The translations under genes and the position numbers were made by a program. Below the pieces are notes generated by a model, which did no database searches, was not told where the DNA came from, and worked only from the letters and a program-made list of their open reading frames with translations. Below, in pieces: positions 1 through 5,601 of a DNA stretch of 7,765 nt. The first letter of the stretch is position 1, and each line of letters opens with the position of its first letter. The stretch is from the NCBI GenBank assembly GCA_964635875.1, contig CAZWRK010000164.1, forward strand, positions 1-7,765, in the 5' to 3' direction. The stretch is from CAZWRK01 sp964635875. GTDB lineage: Bacteria; Pseudomonadota; Gammaproteobacteria; Burkholderiales; Aquaspirillaceae.

Positions 1-54
1 CCGTAGCCGTCGCCGTAGCCGTCGCCGTCGCCGTAGCCGTAGCCGTAGCCGTCG
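1..54. repeat. Hexanucleotide microsatellite (CCGTAG/CCGTCG)n
   Basis: Nine consecutive hexamers of the form CCGT(A/C)G fill positions 1-54 in the order A,C,A,C,C,A,A,A,C at the variable base. The array is cut by the window edge, so its full length is unknown. On the minus strand each hexamer reads GG(T or G)-type codons giving Tyr-Gly or Asp-Gly pairs inside the small partial gene. The A/C alternation mirrors codon TAC versus GAC, so it changes the amino acid and not the frame. Confidence 0.85.
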
Positions 55-62
55 CGGAGCAT
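1..62 (-). CDS. Partial Gly/Tyr/Asp-repeat protein, start present, runs off left edge
   Basis: An ATG at 62-60 on the minus strand opens a frame reading M-L-R-D-G-Y-G-Y-G and continuing as GD/GY dipeptides to the window edge. GGAG at 72-69 lies six bases before the ATG, a good ribosome binding site. The gene starts 35 nt after the stop of the 91-aa gene and is probably the next operon member. The coding sequence is made of CCGTAG/CCGTCG hexamers (plus strand), so the repeat length varies only by whole codon pairs and keeps the frame. Alternating Gly-Tyr/Gly-Asp tracts are typical of flexible low-complexity segments. No function can be assigned from about 20 residues. Other frames through the repeat are also open, so the call rests on the start codon and its binding site. 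Confidence 0.45.
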   Translation of the reverse strand, partial: MLRDGYGYGYGDGDGYGDGY

Positions 63-66
63 CCAC

Positions 67-94
67 GGCTCCGCGACTCCGCTGAGCGGGAGCC
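67..94 (-). promoter_or_regulatory. Intergenic hairpin covering the ribosome binding site of the repeat gene
   Basis: Between the 91-aa gene and the repeat gene, GGCTCC (67-72) can pair with GGAGCC (89-94). An alternative inner stem is CCGCT (79-83) with AGCGG (85-89). On the minus strand the 3' arm of the outer stem is the GGAG ribosome binding site of the ATG at 62. The structure could mask that site or act as a processing or termination hairpin. There is no T-tract after it, so an intrinsic terminator is unlikely. The role is inferred. Confidence 0.3.
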
Positions 95-97
95 AGA

Positions 98-373
98 TCA
101 CCGGAGGCTCCAGGCTGCGGCTGCGGCCTCGCTGCACTTGAACACTGCGGTCACGTTGTGCAGCTCCACGTCGGCGGGCGCCCCGACCTTGGTGGCTTCG
201 GTGGGCCCCGTCGCCGCGAGCTCGGCGACGCCGCGCGTCGTCCCGAACCGGATCGCCATCTTGGCGCCGGCGAGCTTCAGGCGCCGGGTGCTGGACTGCT
301 CGGCCAGATCCTCGGGGCTGGCGTGGCCGGCGAACACACCGCGGTGCTGGGTACAGACGAGAACGAATTGCAT
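98..373 (-). CDS. Small DUF6948-like protein (91 aa)
   Basis: The 91-aa product begins M-Q-F-V-L-V-C-T-Q-H-R-G-V-F-A-G and contains MAIRFGTTRG, ELAATGPT and LHNVTAVF. From memory this pattern (V.CT.HRGVF near the N-terminus, an acyl-small GT/GG turn, then GPT and DVTAVF near the C-terminus) matches small phage and bacterial proteins annotated as DUF6948, which have no known biochemical role. The ATG at 373 is preceded by AGGAG, six bases upstream, so the start is firm. It follows the ParB-like gene after a gap of about 140 nt, most of which is an open XRE-like frame (522 to about 374). No signal peptide or membrane segment is visible. The family assignment is recognition by eye and was not searched. 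Confidence 0.75.
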   Translation of the reverse strand: MQFVLVCTQHRGVFAGHASPEDLAEQSSTRRLKLAGAKMAIRFGTTRGVAELAATGPTEATKVGAPADVELHNVTAVFKCSEAAAAAWSLR

Positions 374-522
374 TGGATCTCCTGATGGGGACGGACCGGC
401 CCCCTGCGGGTTGAATTGTCAGCCGCCGTCGTCGCCATCTGCCCGCGCGACAGCCCGGCCTGCTCTCGGCTCCACACAAGGTGGAGGGGGAGCGTCGACC
501 AGTCGGGCCGGACGCTACTCAT
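277..522 (-). pseudogene. Possible truncated XRE-type helix-turn-helix reading frame
   Basis: An ATG at 522-520 overlaps the last codons of the ParB-like gene (stop 517-515) and has GAGG three bases upstream, as expected for a coupled start. Its first 35 or so residues include WSTLPLHLVW, SREQAGLSRG and QMATTA. R-E-Q-A-G-L-S-x-x-Q-x-A is the usual beginning of an XRE helix-turn-helix (helix 1 end, then helix 2). The recognition helix and the rest of the domain do not follow: after QMATTA the sequence becomes unlike the family, and the frame runs to 277 inside the 91-aa gene. I read this as a 3'-deleted or frameshifted remnant filling the gap 374-514. A short functional peptide or chance similarity remain possible. 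Confidence 0.35.
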
Positions 523-2098
523 CGTCCTCACCCTCCCCGCCCTCCTCATCGAGCCCGACGTACACCGACTCCGGCGCCGAGGCGTGGAGCCACGTCAGGA
601 CCGGGTCCGCGCCCACGCGCCGGTGCAGCTCCGCCACGATCTCGTCGCGCACGCCCCCCATGCGCCCGGCCGCGGCCTGCACCGAGGCCAGGTACGCGAG
701 CGCGTGCCGGTCGAGGGTGATGTCGGTCCCGTCGATCGACAGGTCGATGCCGACGCCGGGCATGAGGAGCAGCTCCCGCGCCTTCCGCAGCACGGCCACC
801 GCGTCGTCTGACCACGTCTTCCACCGGCGCCCACACCGCGCGCAGATGCCATGGACGTTGGACGCCTTCGGGAGCGGCTCGGCAAGGATCCACCCGGTCG
901 CGCACCCCGGGATCGAGCAGGCCTCCGGCGCGGCGGGCTTGAAGCGAGCGTCGAAGGCCTCCGCCGCCGGCCCCTTCAACGTCCAGGGCGGCACGCAGTA
1001 GTACTCGAAGACGTCCACTGGCGCCGTGGTCACCAGCTCCACCTGCCGGGCTGCGTCGCTCTCCGCTCCGCGGATCTCGTCGCGCCAGTCGCCCCGGGTC
1101 TTCGGTGGCGCGGCCGATGCCGCGGCGGAGCGGAGCTCCTTCACGCGCGCGACGAGGGCCGGTCGATGGCGGATCCGGGCTTCGATCTGGTTGAGCTCCC
1201 AGGTCTGGATCGTGGCCTTGCCCGCCAGGCGACGGGCGTCGGTCACCGCGGCGTAGATCTCGTCGAGCTTGCCGGCCTCCCGCGTGGCGGCACATGCCGC
1301 GATCTGGAGCAGGTGGTCGACCGTGTCGCACGTCACCATTTCGGTGCGCCGCTCGGCGGTCGTCTCCTGGTCATGCCAGGGCCACTCCTCGATGGCGAGC
1401 TCGGCGCGGCGGAGCTTCACCGCCGCGGTCATCGCGCTCCCCGTCCACCGCGGCTCGGCGGCGATCAGCTTGGCCGGGGTCGGCGCGAGCCGGACCTTCT
1501 CGAAGTCCTCCATCTCGTGGCGCTGGACCTGCGCGGCGATGGCCTTCCACTCCTTGGACATGAGCCCGTCCACGCGGTCCGCGTGGTCCGGGTCGAGCAC
1601 CTTGCCCGGCTTCACGCCGTAGGCCTGGCGCCGGCCGTCCACGAAGCTCTTGCTGACCGACAGCCGCTCGGCCAGGTCGGCCCCCTTGAGCTTGCAGAGC
1701 TGGGCGTCCTCGAGGGCAAGGCGCACGGCGCGGGCCTTGTCCTTGCCGGTGCGGTGGAGGCCGTGGGCGCTGTTGGCGGCGAGCGCCGCGAGGAGAGCGT
1801 CCCGGCGCTTCCCGGGGCGGACGCGACACCGGGCGACGCGAAGCTGCGCGCTCCGGTGGGCCAGGGTCCGGTGGAACCCGTCCGTCACAAGGAACACGGG
1901 ATCGCGACCGCCCTCGTCCACGGCGATGACGTCGATCGGCGGGAGCTCCACGCCGTCGATCAGGAGCTGCGCGTAGTCGCGGACGACCTCGTCGTCGACC
2001 TGGACGCGCGCCTGAAGGGTGGGATCGAGGACGAGCGCGCCGACGTCGATCTCGGTGACGTCCAGGTCGGCGGCTTCGGGGCGGGGTGTGGCGGTCAT
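515..2098 (-). CDS. ParB-like nuclease-fold protein with C-terminal zinc-knuckle-like motif (527 aa)
   Basis: Residues 14-110 fit the ParB N-terminal fold: TEIDVGALVLDPTLQAR is the entry strand, and VTDGFHRTLAHR (71-82) is the counterpart of the ParB phosphate-binding box, followed by a short basic stretch. Residues 107-160 resemble the region after the ParB fold in phage proteins: ANSAHGLHRTGKDKARAV, then a helix-turn-helix-like DLAERLSVSKSFVDGRRQ. The middle (160-360) is helical and unassigned. C394, C399, C419 and C422 (PEACSIPGC ... ICARCGRRWKTW) form a plausible zinc site. The tail is acidic (DEEGGEGEDDE). The ATG at 2098 overlaps the upstream stop (ATGA) and has GGAG upstream; an in-frame extension to 2227 would overlap the upstream gene and is rejected. 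No ParA is present here, so chromosome- or plasmid-type partition is not implied. A DNA-binding, nuclease or regulatory role in phage early expression is more likely. Confidence 0.8.
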   Translation of the reverse strand: MTATPRPEAADLDVTEIDVGALVLDPTLQARVQVDDEVVRDYAQLLIDGVELPPIDVIAVDEGGRDPVFLVTDGFHRTLAHRSAQLRVARCRVRPGKRRDALLAALAANSAHGLHRTGKDKARAVRLALEDAQLCKLKGADLAERLSVSKSFVDGRRQAYGVKPGKVLDPDHADRVDGLMSKEWKAIAAQVQRHEMEDFEKVRLAPTPAKLIAAEPRWTGSAMTAAVKLRRAELAIEEWPWHDQETTAERRTEMVTCDTVDHLLQIAACAATREAGKLDEIYAAVTDARRLAGKATIQTWELNQIEARIRHRPALVARVKELRSAAASAAPPKTRGDWRDEIRGAESDAARQVELVTTAPVDVFEYYCVPPWTLKGPAAEAFDARFKPAAPEACSIPGCATGWILAEPLPKASNVHGICARCGRRWKTWSDDAVAVLRKARELLLMPGVGIDLSIDGTDITLDRHALAYLASVQAAAGRMGGVRDEIVAELHRRVGADPVLTWLHASAPESVYVGLDEEGGEGEDDE

Positions 2099-2322
2099 GG
2101 GCTCTCCAGAGGGGTGAGGACGGCGAACGGGCGGGGGCTTGGGGCGTGCGCCGCGACCAGGCGCTCGTAGGCGGGCCGCGGGACGGTGCAGTCGCGGAGG
2201 TGGCGCGTCCCTGTCGAGGGGCGCCACTCCAGCTGACAGCGGACGGTGTCGGCGTGAAGCGCCAGGACGCGCAGGGCGATGCCGCTGATGGTCACGACCT
2301 GGCCGACGCGGAGGGCGCTCAT
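2095..2322 (-). CDS. Unknown small protein (75 aa)
   Basis: I do not recognise this product. It begins MSALRVGQVVTISGIALRVL and looks rich in short beta strands over residues 4-50, possibly an SH3-like barrel, with a Pro-containing tail. There are no membrane segments and only two Cys. The ATG at 2322 overlaps the stop of the 640-aa gene by four bases (ATGA), and its own stop overlaps the ATG of the ParB-like gene in the same way. It has no strong ribosome binding site (a G-rich GGCGGG lies upstream), so expression probably depends on translational coupling. Reality of the gene is supported by both overlaps. Confidence 0.65.
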   Translation of the reverse strand: MSALRVGQVVTISGIALRVLALHADTVRCQLEWRPSTGTRHLRDCTVPRPAYERLVAAHAPSPRPFAVLTPLESP

Positions 2323-4241
2323 CGGCTGCCCGCCACGGGGACCAGGCGCACTCGGCCGCCGATCGGGAGCGGAGAGGGCCGGTCGCCGTGGATCACGACC
2401 TGGAGCGTCCCGTGGCCGTAGGACGCGGCGCTCACCCGGAGCTCCGGAGCGTCCCGGAGCAGCCCCACCATGTCGGTCACGCCGTCGTCGAGGGTGAAGC
2501 CGAAGGCGGCGCGGAGGCCCTCCTCGAGGGCGCCGAGCCGGGCCGCGAGGTCGACCGCCCGGGCGGAGCTCGCCAGCGGCGTGGGGCCCACCGCTGCTCC
2601 GGCGGCGTCCGCGGCCTCCCGGAGTGCGCGATGCCGATCGGCGAGCTGCTGCGCGAGGTCGTCCATCGCGACGTAGGCGATCGACGGGTCCGCCTCCGCG
2701 AGAATCCCCCGCACGTCGGCGTAGGCGCGGCTGAGCTCGCGGTAGCTCGCCGCCGTCGTGTCGAGGTCCCGCCGCGCACGGACGACCGCGGCGATCAGGT
2801 CCTCGTCCGAGACCTGGCTCTCGTCCTCGAGGCCGAGGGCGGCCATGAGCGACTGCCGTAGCGTCCGGGTCGAGGGCGCGTCCGGCGCGAACCGCGTGGC
2901 CGCGGCCAGGACGGCCAATTCGCGCATCCGCTCGAGGAGCGCCTGATCATCGTGGTAGGCCTCGGTCCTCGTCCCAAGCGCGTCCAGGATGCCAGTCCGG
3001 AGCACGCTGACGCGATCGATCAGGATCGCGTGGTGGCGCACGACCTCGGCCACGACCTGCGTTGGCTCGCCCTGCAGGTCGCCGATCGCCGTGATCGTCC
3101 GGAGACGGAAGGCCCGCAACCCGTCGAGCTCGGCGTTGAGCATCTCCACCTGGCGCTTGAGCTTGTCGATCGCCTCGGCCCGGTCGCCCTCTGTGCGGGG
3201 CAAGCCGGCCTTGTCGAGGCCGAGGGCGGCGTCGACCCCGGACAGCTCCTGCTCCACGAAGGCCTCCCGAGCCGAGAGCACGCGCTCAGCGACCTGGAGC
3301 GGCGCGACGGCGGGACCGGACTCGACGCCCTTCTGCTTCGGCTCCCTCGTCGACGGCAGCGCCAGGGCCGCCAGCCAGCCGGCCCGTGAGCCGCGCTGGT
3401 AGTCGATTGCGCACAGGCCCCGTTTCCGCGGTTCGTTGGGGCACCCGCGGATCCGGCAGGCCTCCGGGTGTGCATCCGCGTCCTCGCGGAGGGTGGGGGT
3501 GCTTCGGTCGGTGGGCATGGCGGGCTCCGGGGTTGGGGGCGGCTCAGGCGGGAGGGGTGCCCCGACGTCCGCCTCGAGGGGCGGACTGTCGGTGTCGTGG
3601 ACGCCGGGGGCTTCGGCGACCACTACGGCCTCCGCCCCCGGCGCTGACGCGTCCACGTCCACGGGCACCACGGCCGGGTCGATCGCCCCGGCGTGGGTGG
3701 TGCCATCCACCGCGGAGCTGCTCGAGGCGTCCCTCGAGCTCGGCGCCGACGCAGGAGCGACCGCCCCTCCCTGCGCTGCCTGGGCCGCATCCCCCGCGAG
3801 GGACTGCGCCCGCGTCGCCGGCGAGCGGACCGCCGACGACCTACACCCCGGCGTCGCTGCCGGTCCCGTCCGTGGCCCCCCTCGCGCTGCGGTGCGCTTG
3901 GGGTGGGCGGGAACGTGGGTACTCTTGGTGATCTCGTTGGCTGCGGCCTCGAGGTACCGCGGCGCAGCGGCCGCCACCTGGGCCTCCGTGGCCCGCGCGC
4001 CCAGGTCCGACTGCGCAAGGCCGTGGGCGAGCTCCTGCGCCAGCTGGGCCAGGCGGCGCTCCTCGTCGATGATCTCCGGCTCCGGGCAGGGCTCGTCAAG
4101 CGGCGCGTCCCAGTGGGTGACCACGCCAACCACGCGCTTCGTCGCGGCCGCGAGGCAGTCGATGCACAGGCGCATCGGCCGGCCTCCGACATGCGCCCAC
4201 ACCTGGGCTCCGGCGTCGCAGGTGCGCAGCTCGCACTTCAT
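2319..4241 (-). CDS. 640-aa protein with two cysteine motifs, long linker and helical C-terminal half
   Basis: I do not recognise a named family. Residues 1-30 carry C3, C8, C26 and C29 (MKCELRTC ... LCIDC), a likely zinc site. Residues 50-105 are helical. Residues 110-245 are an Ala/Pro/Ser/acid-rich low-complexity linker. Residues 258-285 contain PEACRIRGC and KRGLCAIDYQR, a C-x4-C-x9-C motif like those of small zinc or HNH-type phage proteins, with no clear fourth ligand or catalytic His. Residues 320-600 are predominantly helical with coiled-coil-like stretches (AIDKLKRQVEMLNAELDGL, 357-375). Residues 605-637 are beta-like (GTLQVVIHG, GGRVRLVPV). The ATG at 4241 follows the upstream stop by one base and has GAGG nearby, so it is preferred to the in-frame ATG at 4310. 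An internal ATG at 3518 with GGAG seven bases before it could give a 399-aa second product. Confidence 0.7.
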   Translation of the reverse strand: MKCELRTCDAGAQVWAHVGGRPMRLCIDCLAAATKRVVGVVTHWDAPLDEPCPEPEIIDEERRLAQLAQELAHGLAQSDLGARATEAQVAAAAPRYLEAAANEITKSTHVPAHPKRTAARGGPRTGPAATPGCRSSAVRSPATRAQSLAGDAAQAAQGGAVAPASAPSSRDASSSSAVDGTTHAGAIDPAVVPVDVDASAPGAEAVVVAEAPGVHDTDSPPLEADVGAPLPPEPPPTPEPAMPTDRSTPTLREDADAHPEACRIRGCPNEPRKRGLCAIDYQRGSRAGWLAALALPSTREPKQKGVESGPAVAPLQVAERVLSAREAFVEQELSGVDAALGLDKAGLPRTEGDRAEAIDKLKRQVEMLNAELDGLRAFRLRTITAIGDLQGEPTQVVAEVVRHHAILIDRVSVLRTGILDALGTRTEAYHDDQALLERMRELAVLAAATRFAPDAPSTRTLRQSLMAALGLEDESQVSDEDLIAAVVRARRDLDTTAASYRELSRAYADVRGILAEADPSIAYVAMDDLAQQLADRHRALREAADAAGAAVGPTPLASSARAVDLAARLGALEEGLRAAFGFTLDDGVTDMVGLLRDAPELRVSAASYGHGTLQVVIHGDRPSPLPIGGRVRLVPVAGSR

Positions 4242-4242
4242 C

Positions 4243-4704
4243 TCAGGCCTCACCCATCGGGCCGCCGGCCGCCGGGCCCCGCGATGCGACCGCCACCTCG
4301 TACGCCGCATCGTCCGCGTGGACGTGGAATGCCGGCATCCGGCCGTACTTGAGCTGGTACGCCGTTTGGCAGGCCATGAGCAGGCACGGGAGTGGCTCGT
4401 CGGAGGAGGACCGGATCGCGGCGTCGAGCGCCCGCGCGTTCAGCCCCTCGACCTTTCCCACGTGCGGCGCGTCGCCGCGGCCGATCGCCTCGAGCAGTTC
4501 GCGGGCGGCGGCGATCAACGTCCGTCGCGTGTCGAGGCCCTCATCGCGACCGATGCGCAGCAGCTCCTCCACGTCCACCGGTCCATCGGCCACCACATCC
4601 GCGTGGTCGCCGTTCGCGGTCACCTGGACCACGAAGGTCACGCGGGGGCCGAACACCACCACGATGTAGAGGGCTTGGAAGCCTCCGGGCGCGGCGGGGA
4701 TCAC
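4243..4704 (-). CDS. Paralogue B of a tandem pair, unknown function (153 aa)
   Basis: The product starts with GTG at 4704, overlapping the stop of the upstream gene by four bases (GTGA), with GGAGG four bases before the GTG. It is clearly related to the gene just upstream: both begin V/M-I-P-A, carry VVVFGP at residues 15-20 and VVQV at 25-28, share GR..GLD followed by TL..AA near residue 60, and have a C-terminal Q.A.QL..G.. segment ending Y/P-E-V-A. This copy continues 15 residues beyond EVA (VASRGPAAGGPMGEA), past where its sister stops. It has a predicted central strand pair (YIVVVFGP, FVVQV) and no membrane segment or known catalytic motif. Function is unknown. Confidence 0.75.
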   Translation of the reverse strand: MIPAAPGGFQALYIVVVFGPRVTFVVQVTANGDHADVVADGPVDVEELLRIGRDEGLDTRRTLIAAARELLEAIGRGDAPHVGKVEGLNARALDAAIRSSSDEPLPCLLMACQTAYQLKYGRMPAFHVHADDAAYEVAVASRGPAAGGPMGEA

Positions 4705-5097
4705 GCGACCTCCGGACCGGCCAGGTGGACGACGTCAACTTCAACGGTCGGCGAGTGCCCGTGTGCCAGCTGGAAGGCCGCCTGCCACACCGCCAGCATC
4801 GCGGCAAAGCTGTCGTCGTGGCTGACCTCGATGGTGACGTCGAGCCAGTCGGGGTTGACGCCCCGGTCGGAGAGGTACTGCTGCGCCGCCAGGTGGAGCG
4901 TCGTCGGCTTGTCCAAACCGCGGGCCCGGCCCTCCTCCAGGATGTCGTCCTTGTTGGAGTGCCGCATACGCTCGCCGACCTTCAAGCCCTCGCCGCTCTC
5001 CGGGACCTGGACGACCCACAGCGCGGTGGGCCCGAACACGACCACCAGGTAGCTGCGCTGGGTGCCCTCACGCGGCGCCGGGATCACGCGACCTCCG
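4697..5097 (-). repeat. Direct repeat of gene-junction sequence flanking paralogue A (18 bp, 4697-4714 and 5080-5097)
   Basis: The 18 bases at 5080-5097 recur exactly at 4697-4714. Both copies span the end of one gene (codons for EVA), its TGA, the GTG start of the next gene and its GGAGG ribosome binding site. Each therefore bounds one paralogue. The match probably records an old tandem duplication whose junction is kept by selection on translation signals. Confidence 0.8.
4701..5087 (-). CDS. Paralogue A of a tandem pair, unknown function (128 aa)
   Basis: A GTG start at 5087 overlaps the stop of the 103-aa gene (GTGA), preceded by GGAGG four bases upstream. The N-terminus is MIPAPREGTQ, then LVVVFGP, WVVQV, GLDKPTTLHLAAQQYL, and a C-terminal WQAAFQLAHG ending GPEVA. 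It shares these landmarks with paralogue B immediately downstream. The final EVA and the next start lie in an 18-bp stretch identical to the corresponding stretch at this gene's own start (4697-4714 versus 5080-5097), a sign that the unit including its translation signals was duplicated. I recognise no domain. A charged loop (GERMRHSNKDD) replaces the acidic region of copy B. Confidence 0.75.
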   Translation of the reverse strand: MIPAPREGTQRSYLVVVFGPTALWVVQVPESGEGLKVGERMRHSNKDDILEEGRARGLDKPTTLHLAAQQYLSDRGVNPDWLDVTIEVSHDDSFAAMLAVWQAAFQLAHGHSPTVEVDVVHLAGPEVA

Positions 5098-5395
5098 ACG
5101 AGCCGATGGGGTGCTCACGGTGAGCGCGGTCCCGCATCACGAGCGCCTCGGTGAAGGCCGCCGACGGGGAAGCGCCCTGCCCGTAGTAGCGGACCGGGCC
5201 GATGCTCAGCTCGGCTGACCAGCTCCCCACCTTCTGGGTGAGCGTGGCCATGCCGGGCACCACGCCGTTGGGCAGACGCACGTCGCAGCCGCGGATGATG
5301 CCGCCGGGGAGTCGCTCCCACGTGGCGTAGGGATGGTCGTTGATCAGGTCCCTCAGCGTGCTGAGGGGAGGTCGGGCGACGGGAGGGTTGGGCAC
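5084..5395 (-). CDS. Unknown first gene of the leftward operon (103 aa)
   Basis: I do not recognise this product. It reads MPNPPVARPP at the start, then a helix (STLRDLINDHPYATWERL), a beta-like centre (GMATLTQKVGSWSAELSIGPVRYYGQG) and a C-terminal helix (SAAFTEALVMRDRAHREH), ending SSEVA. It has no Cys-based site beyond a single C37 and no membrane segment. The start is a GTG at 5395 without a clear ribosome binding site. The predicted promoter places the transcript start only about 17 nt upstream, so a weakly led or nearly leaderless message is expected. Its stop overlaps the GTG of paralogue A. The exact start is uncertain, since no in-frame ATG exists before residue 49. Confidence 0.65.
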   Translation of the reverse strand: MPNPPVARPPLSTLRDLINDHPYATWERLPGGIIRGCDVRLPNGVVPGMATLTQKVGSWSAELSIGPVRYYGQGASPSAAFTEALVMRDRAHREHPIGSSEVA

Positions 5396-5405
5396 TGCAC
5401 ACCAG

Positions 5406-5420
5406 TTGAGGCCCCCTCAA
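5406..5420. promoter_or_regulatory. Operator palindrome O-left, TTGAGG-CCC-CCTCAA
   Basis: A perfect 15-bp inverted repeat with 6-bp arms and a 3-bp centre, flanked by G on the left and T on the right. An identical-arm copy lies at 6043-6057. It overlaps the -10 element and predicted start of the leftward promoter, where a bound dimer would block polymerase. The adjacent XRE repressor is the natural candidate ligand. Confidence 0.7.
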
Positions 5421-5447
5421 TATCGTCAGCCGTTGAGCATGGCGCAA
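5419..5447 (-). promoter_or_regulatory. Candidate promoter of the leftward operon
   Basis: On the minus strand TTGCGC (5447-5442) and GATATT (5424-5419) are separated by 17 bases, a sigma70-like arrangement with a weak -35 (3 of 6) and moderate -10 (4 of 6). The predicted start is near 5412, inside the perfect palindrome at 5406-5420, and the first gene begins at 5395. The assignment is supported mainly by the matching geometry at the rightward promoter. Confidence 0.45.
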
Positions 5448-5601
5448 CACCGCGGACGGAAAAAGTTACATTCGTCGCGTCCTCGCCATCAACCTTACGA
5501 GGTAACAACGACGGATGAAGCCAAGGAATGCCCTTCTCAGTGCGTGCTACGACCTCCTCAACCGGACCCCGACGTCTCGGCTTGAGGCGGCCATAGCTGC
5601 C

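Noticed and set aside
1..54. Hexamer array considered as CRISPR or replication iterons
   Set aside because: Units are 6 bp with no spacers and read as codon pairs behind a good start. There are no iteron-sized repeats or AT-rich stretch.
138..1001. Long plus-strand open frame opposite the DUF6948-like and ParB-like genes
   Set aside because: Ser/Arg/Pro-rich composition with no recognisable domain; it is the antisense shadow of minus-strand genes that have clear domains and translation signals.
851..2170. 439-codon plus-strand open frame
   Set aside because: It lies antisense to the ParB-like gene, which has a ParB fold, coupled start and ribosome binding site. Such long shadows are expected at this GC content.
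2099..2227. N-terminal extension of the ParB-like protein to 2227
   Set aside because: It would overlap the 75-aa gene extensively and read as Arg/Pro-rich sequence; ATG 2098 has the ATGA overlap and GGAG site.
4242..4310. Start of the 640-aa protein at 4310
   Set aside because: The extra 23 residues are Arg-rich and lie within the upstream gene; ATG 4241 begins the Cys motif and follows the upstream stop directly.
3436..5052. 538-codon plus-strand open frame
   Set aside because: It crosses three coupled minus-strand genes, has a biased Arg/Ser/Ala composition and shows no domain.
5459..5506. Possible intrinsic terminator on the minus strand (GTTAC...GTAAC followed by TTTTT, with inner CCTCG/CGAGG)
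   Set aside because: The outer stem is only 5 bp with a long interrupted loop, and the inner stem is far from the T-run. The GTTAC/GTAAC match may be chance.
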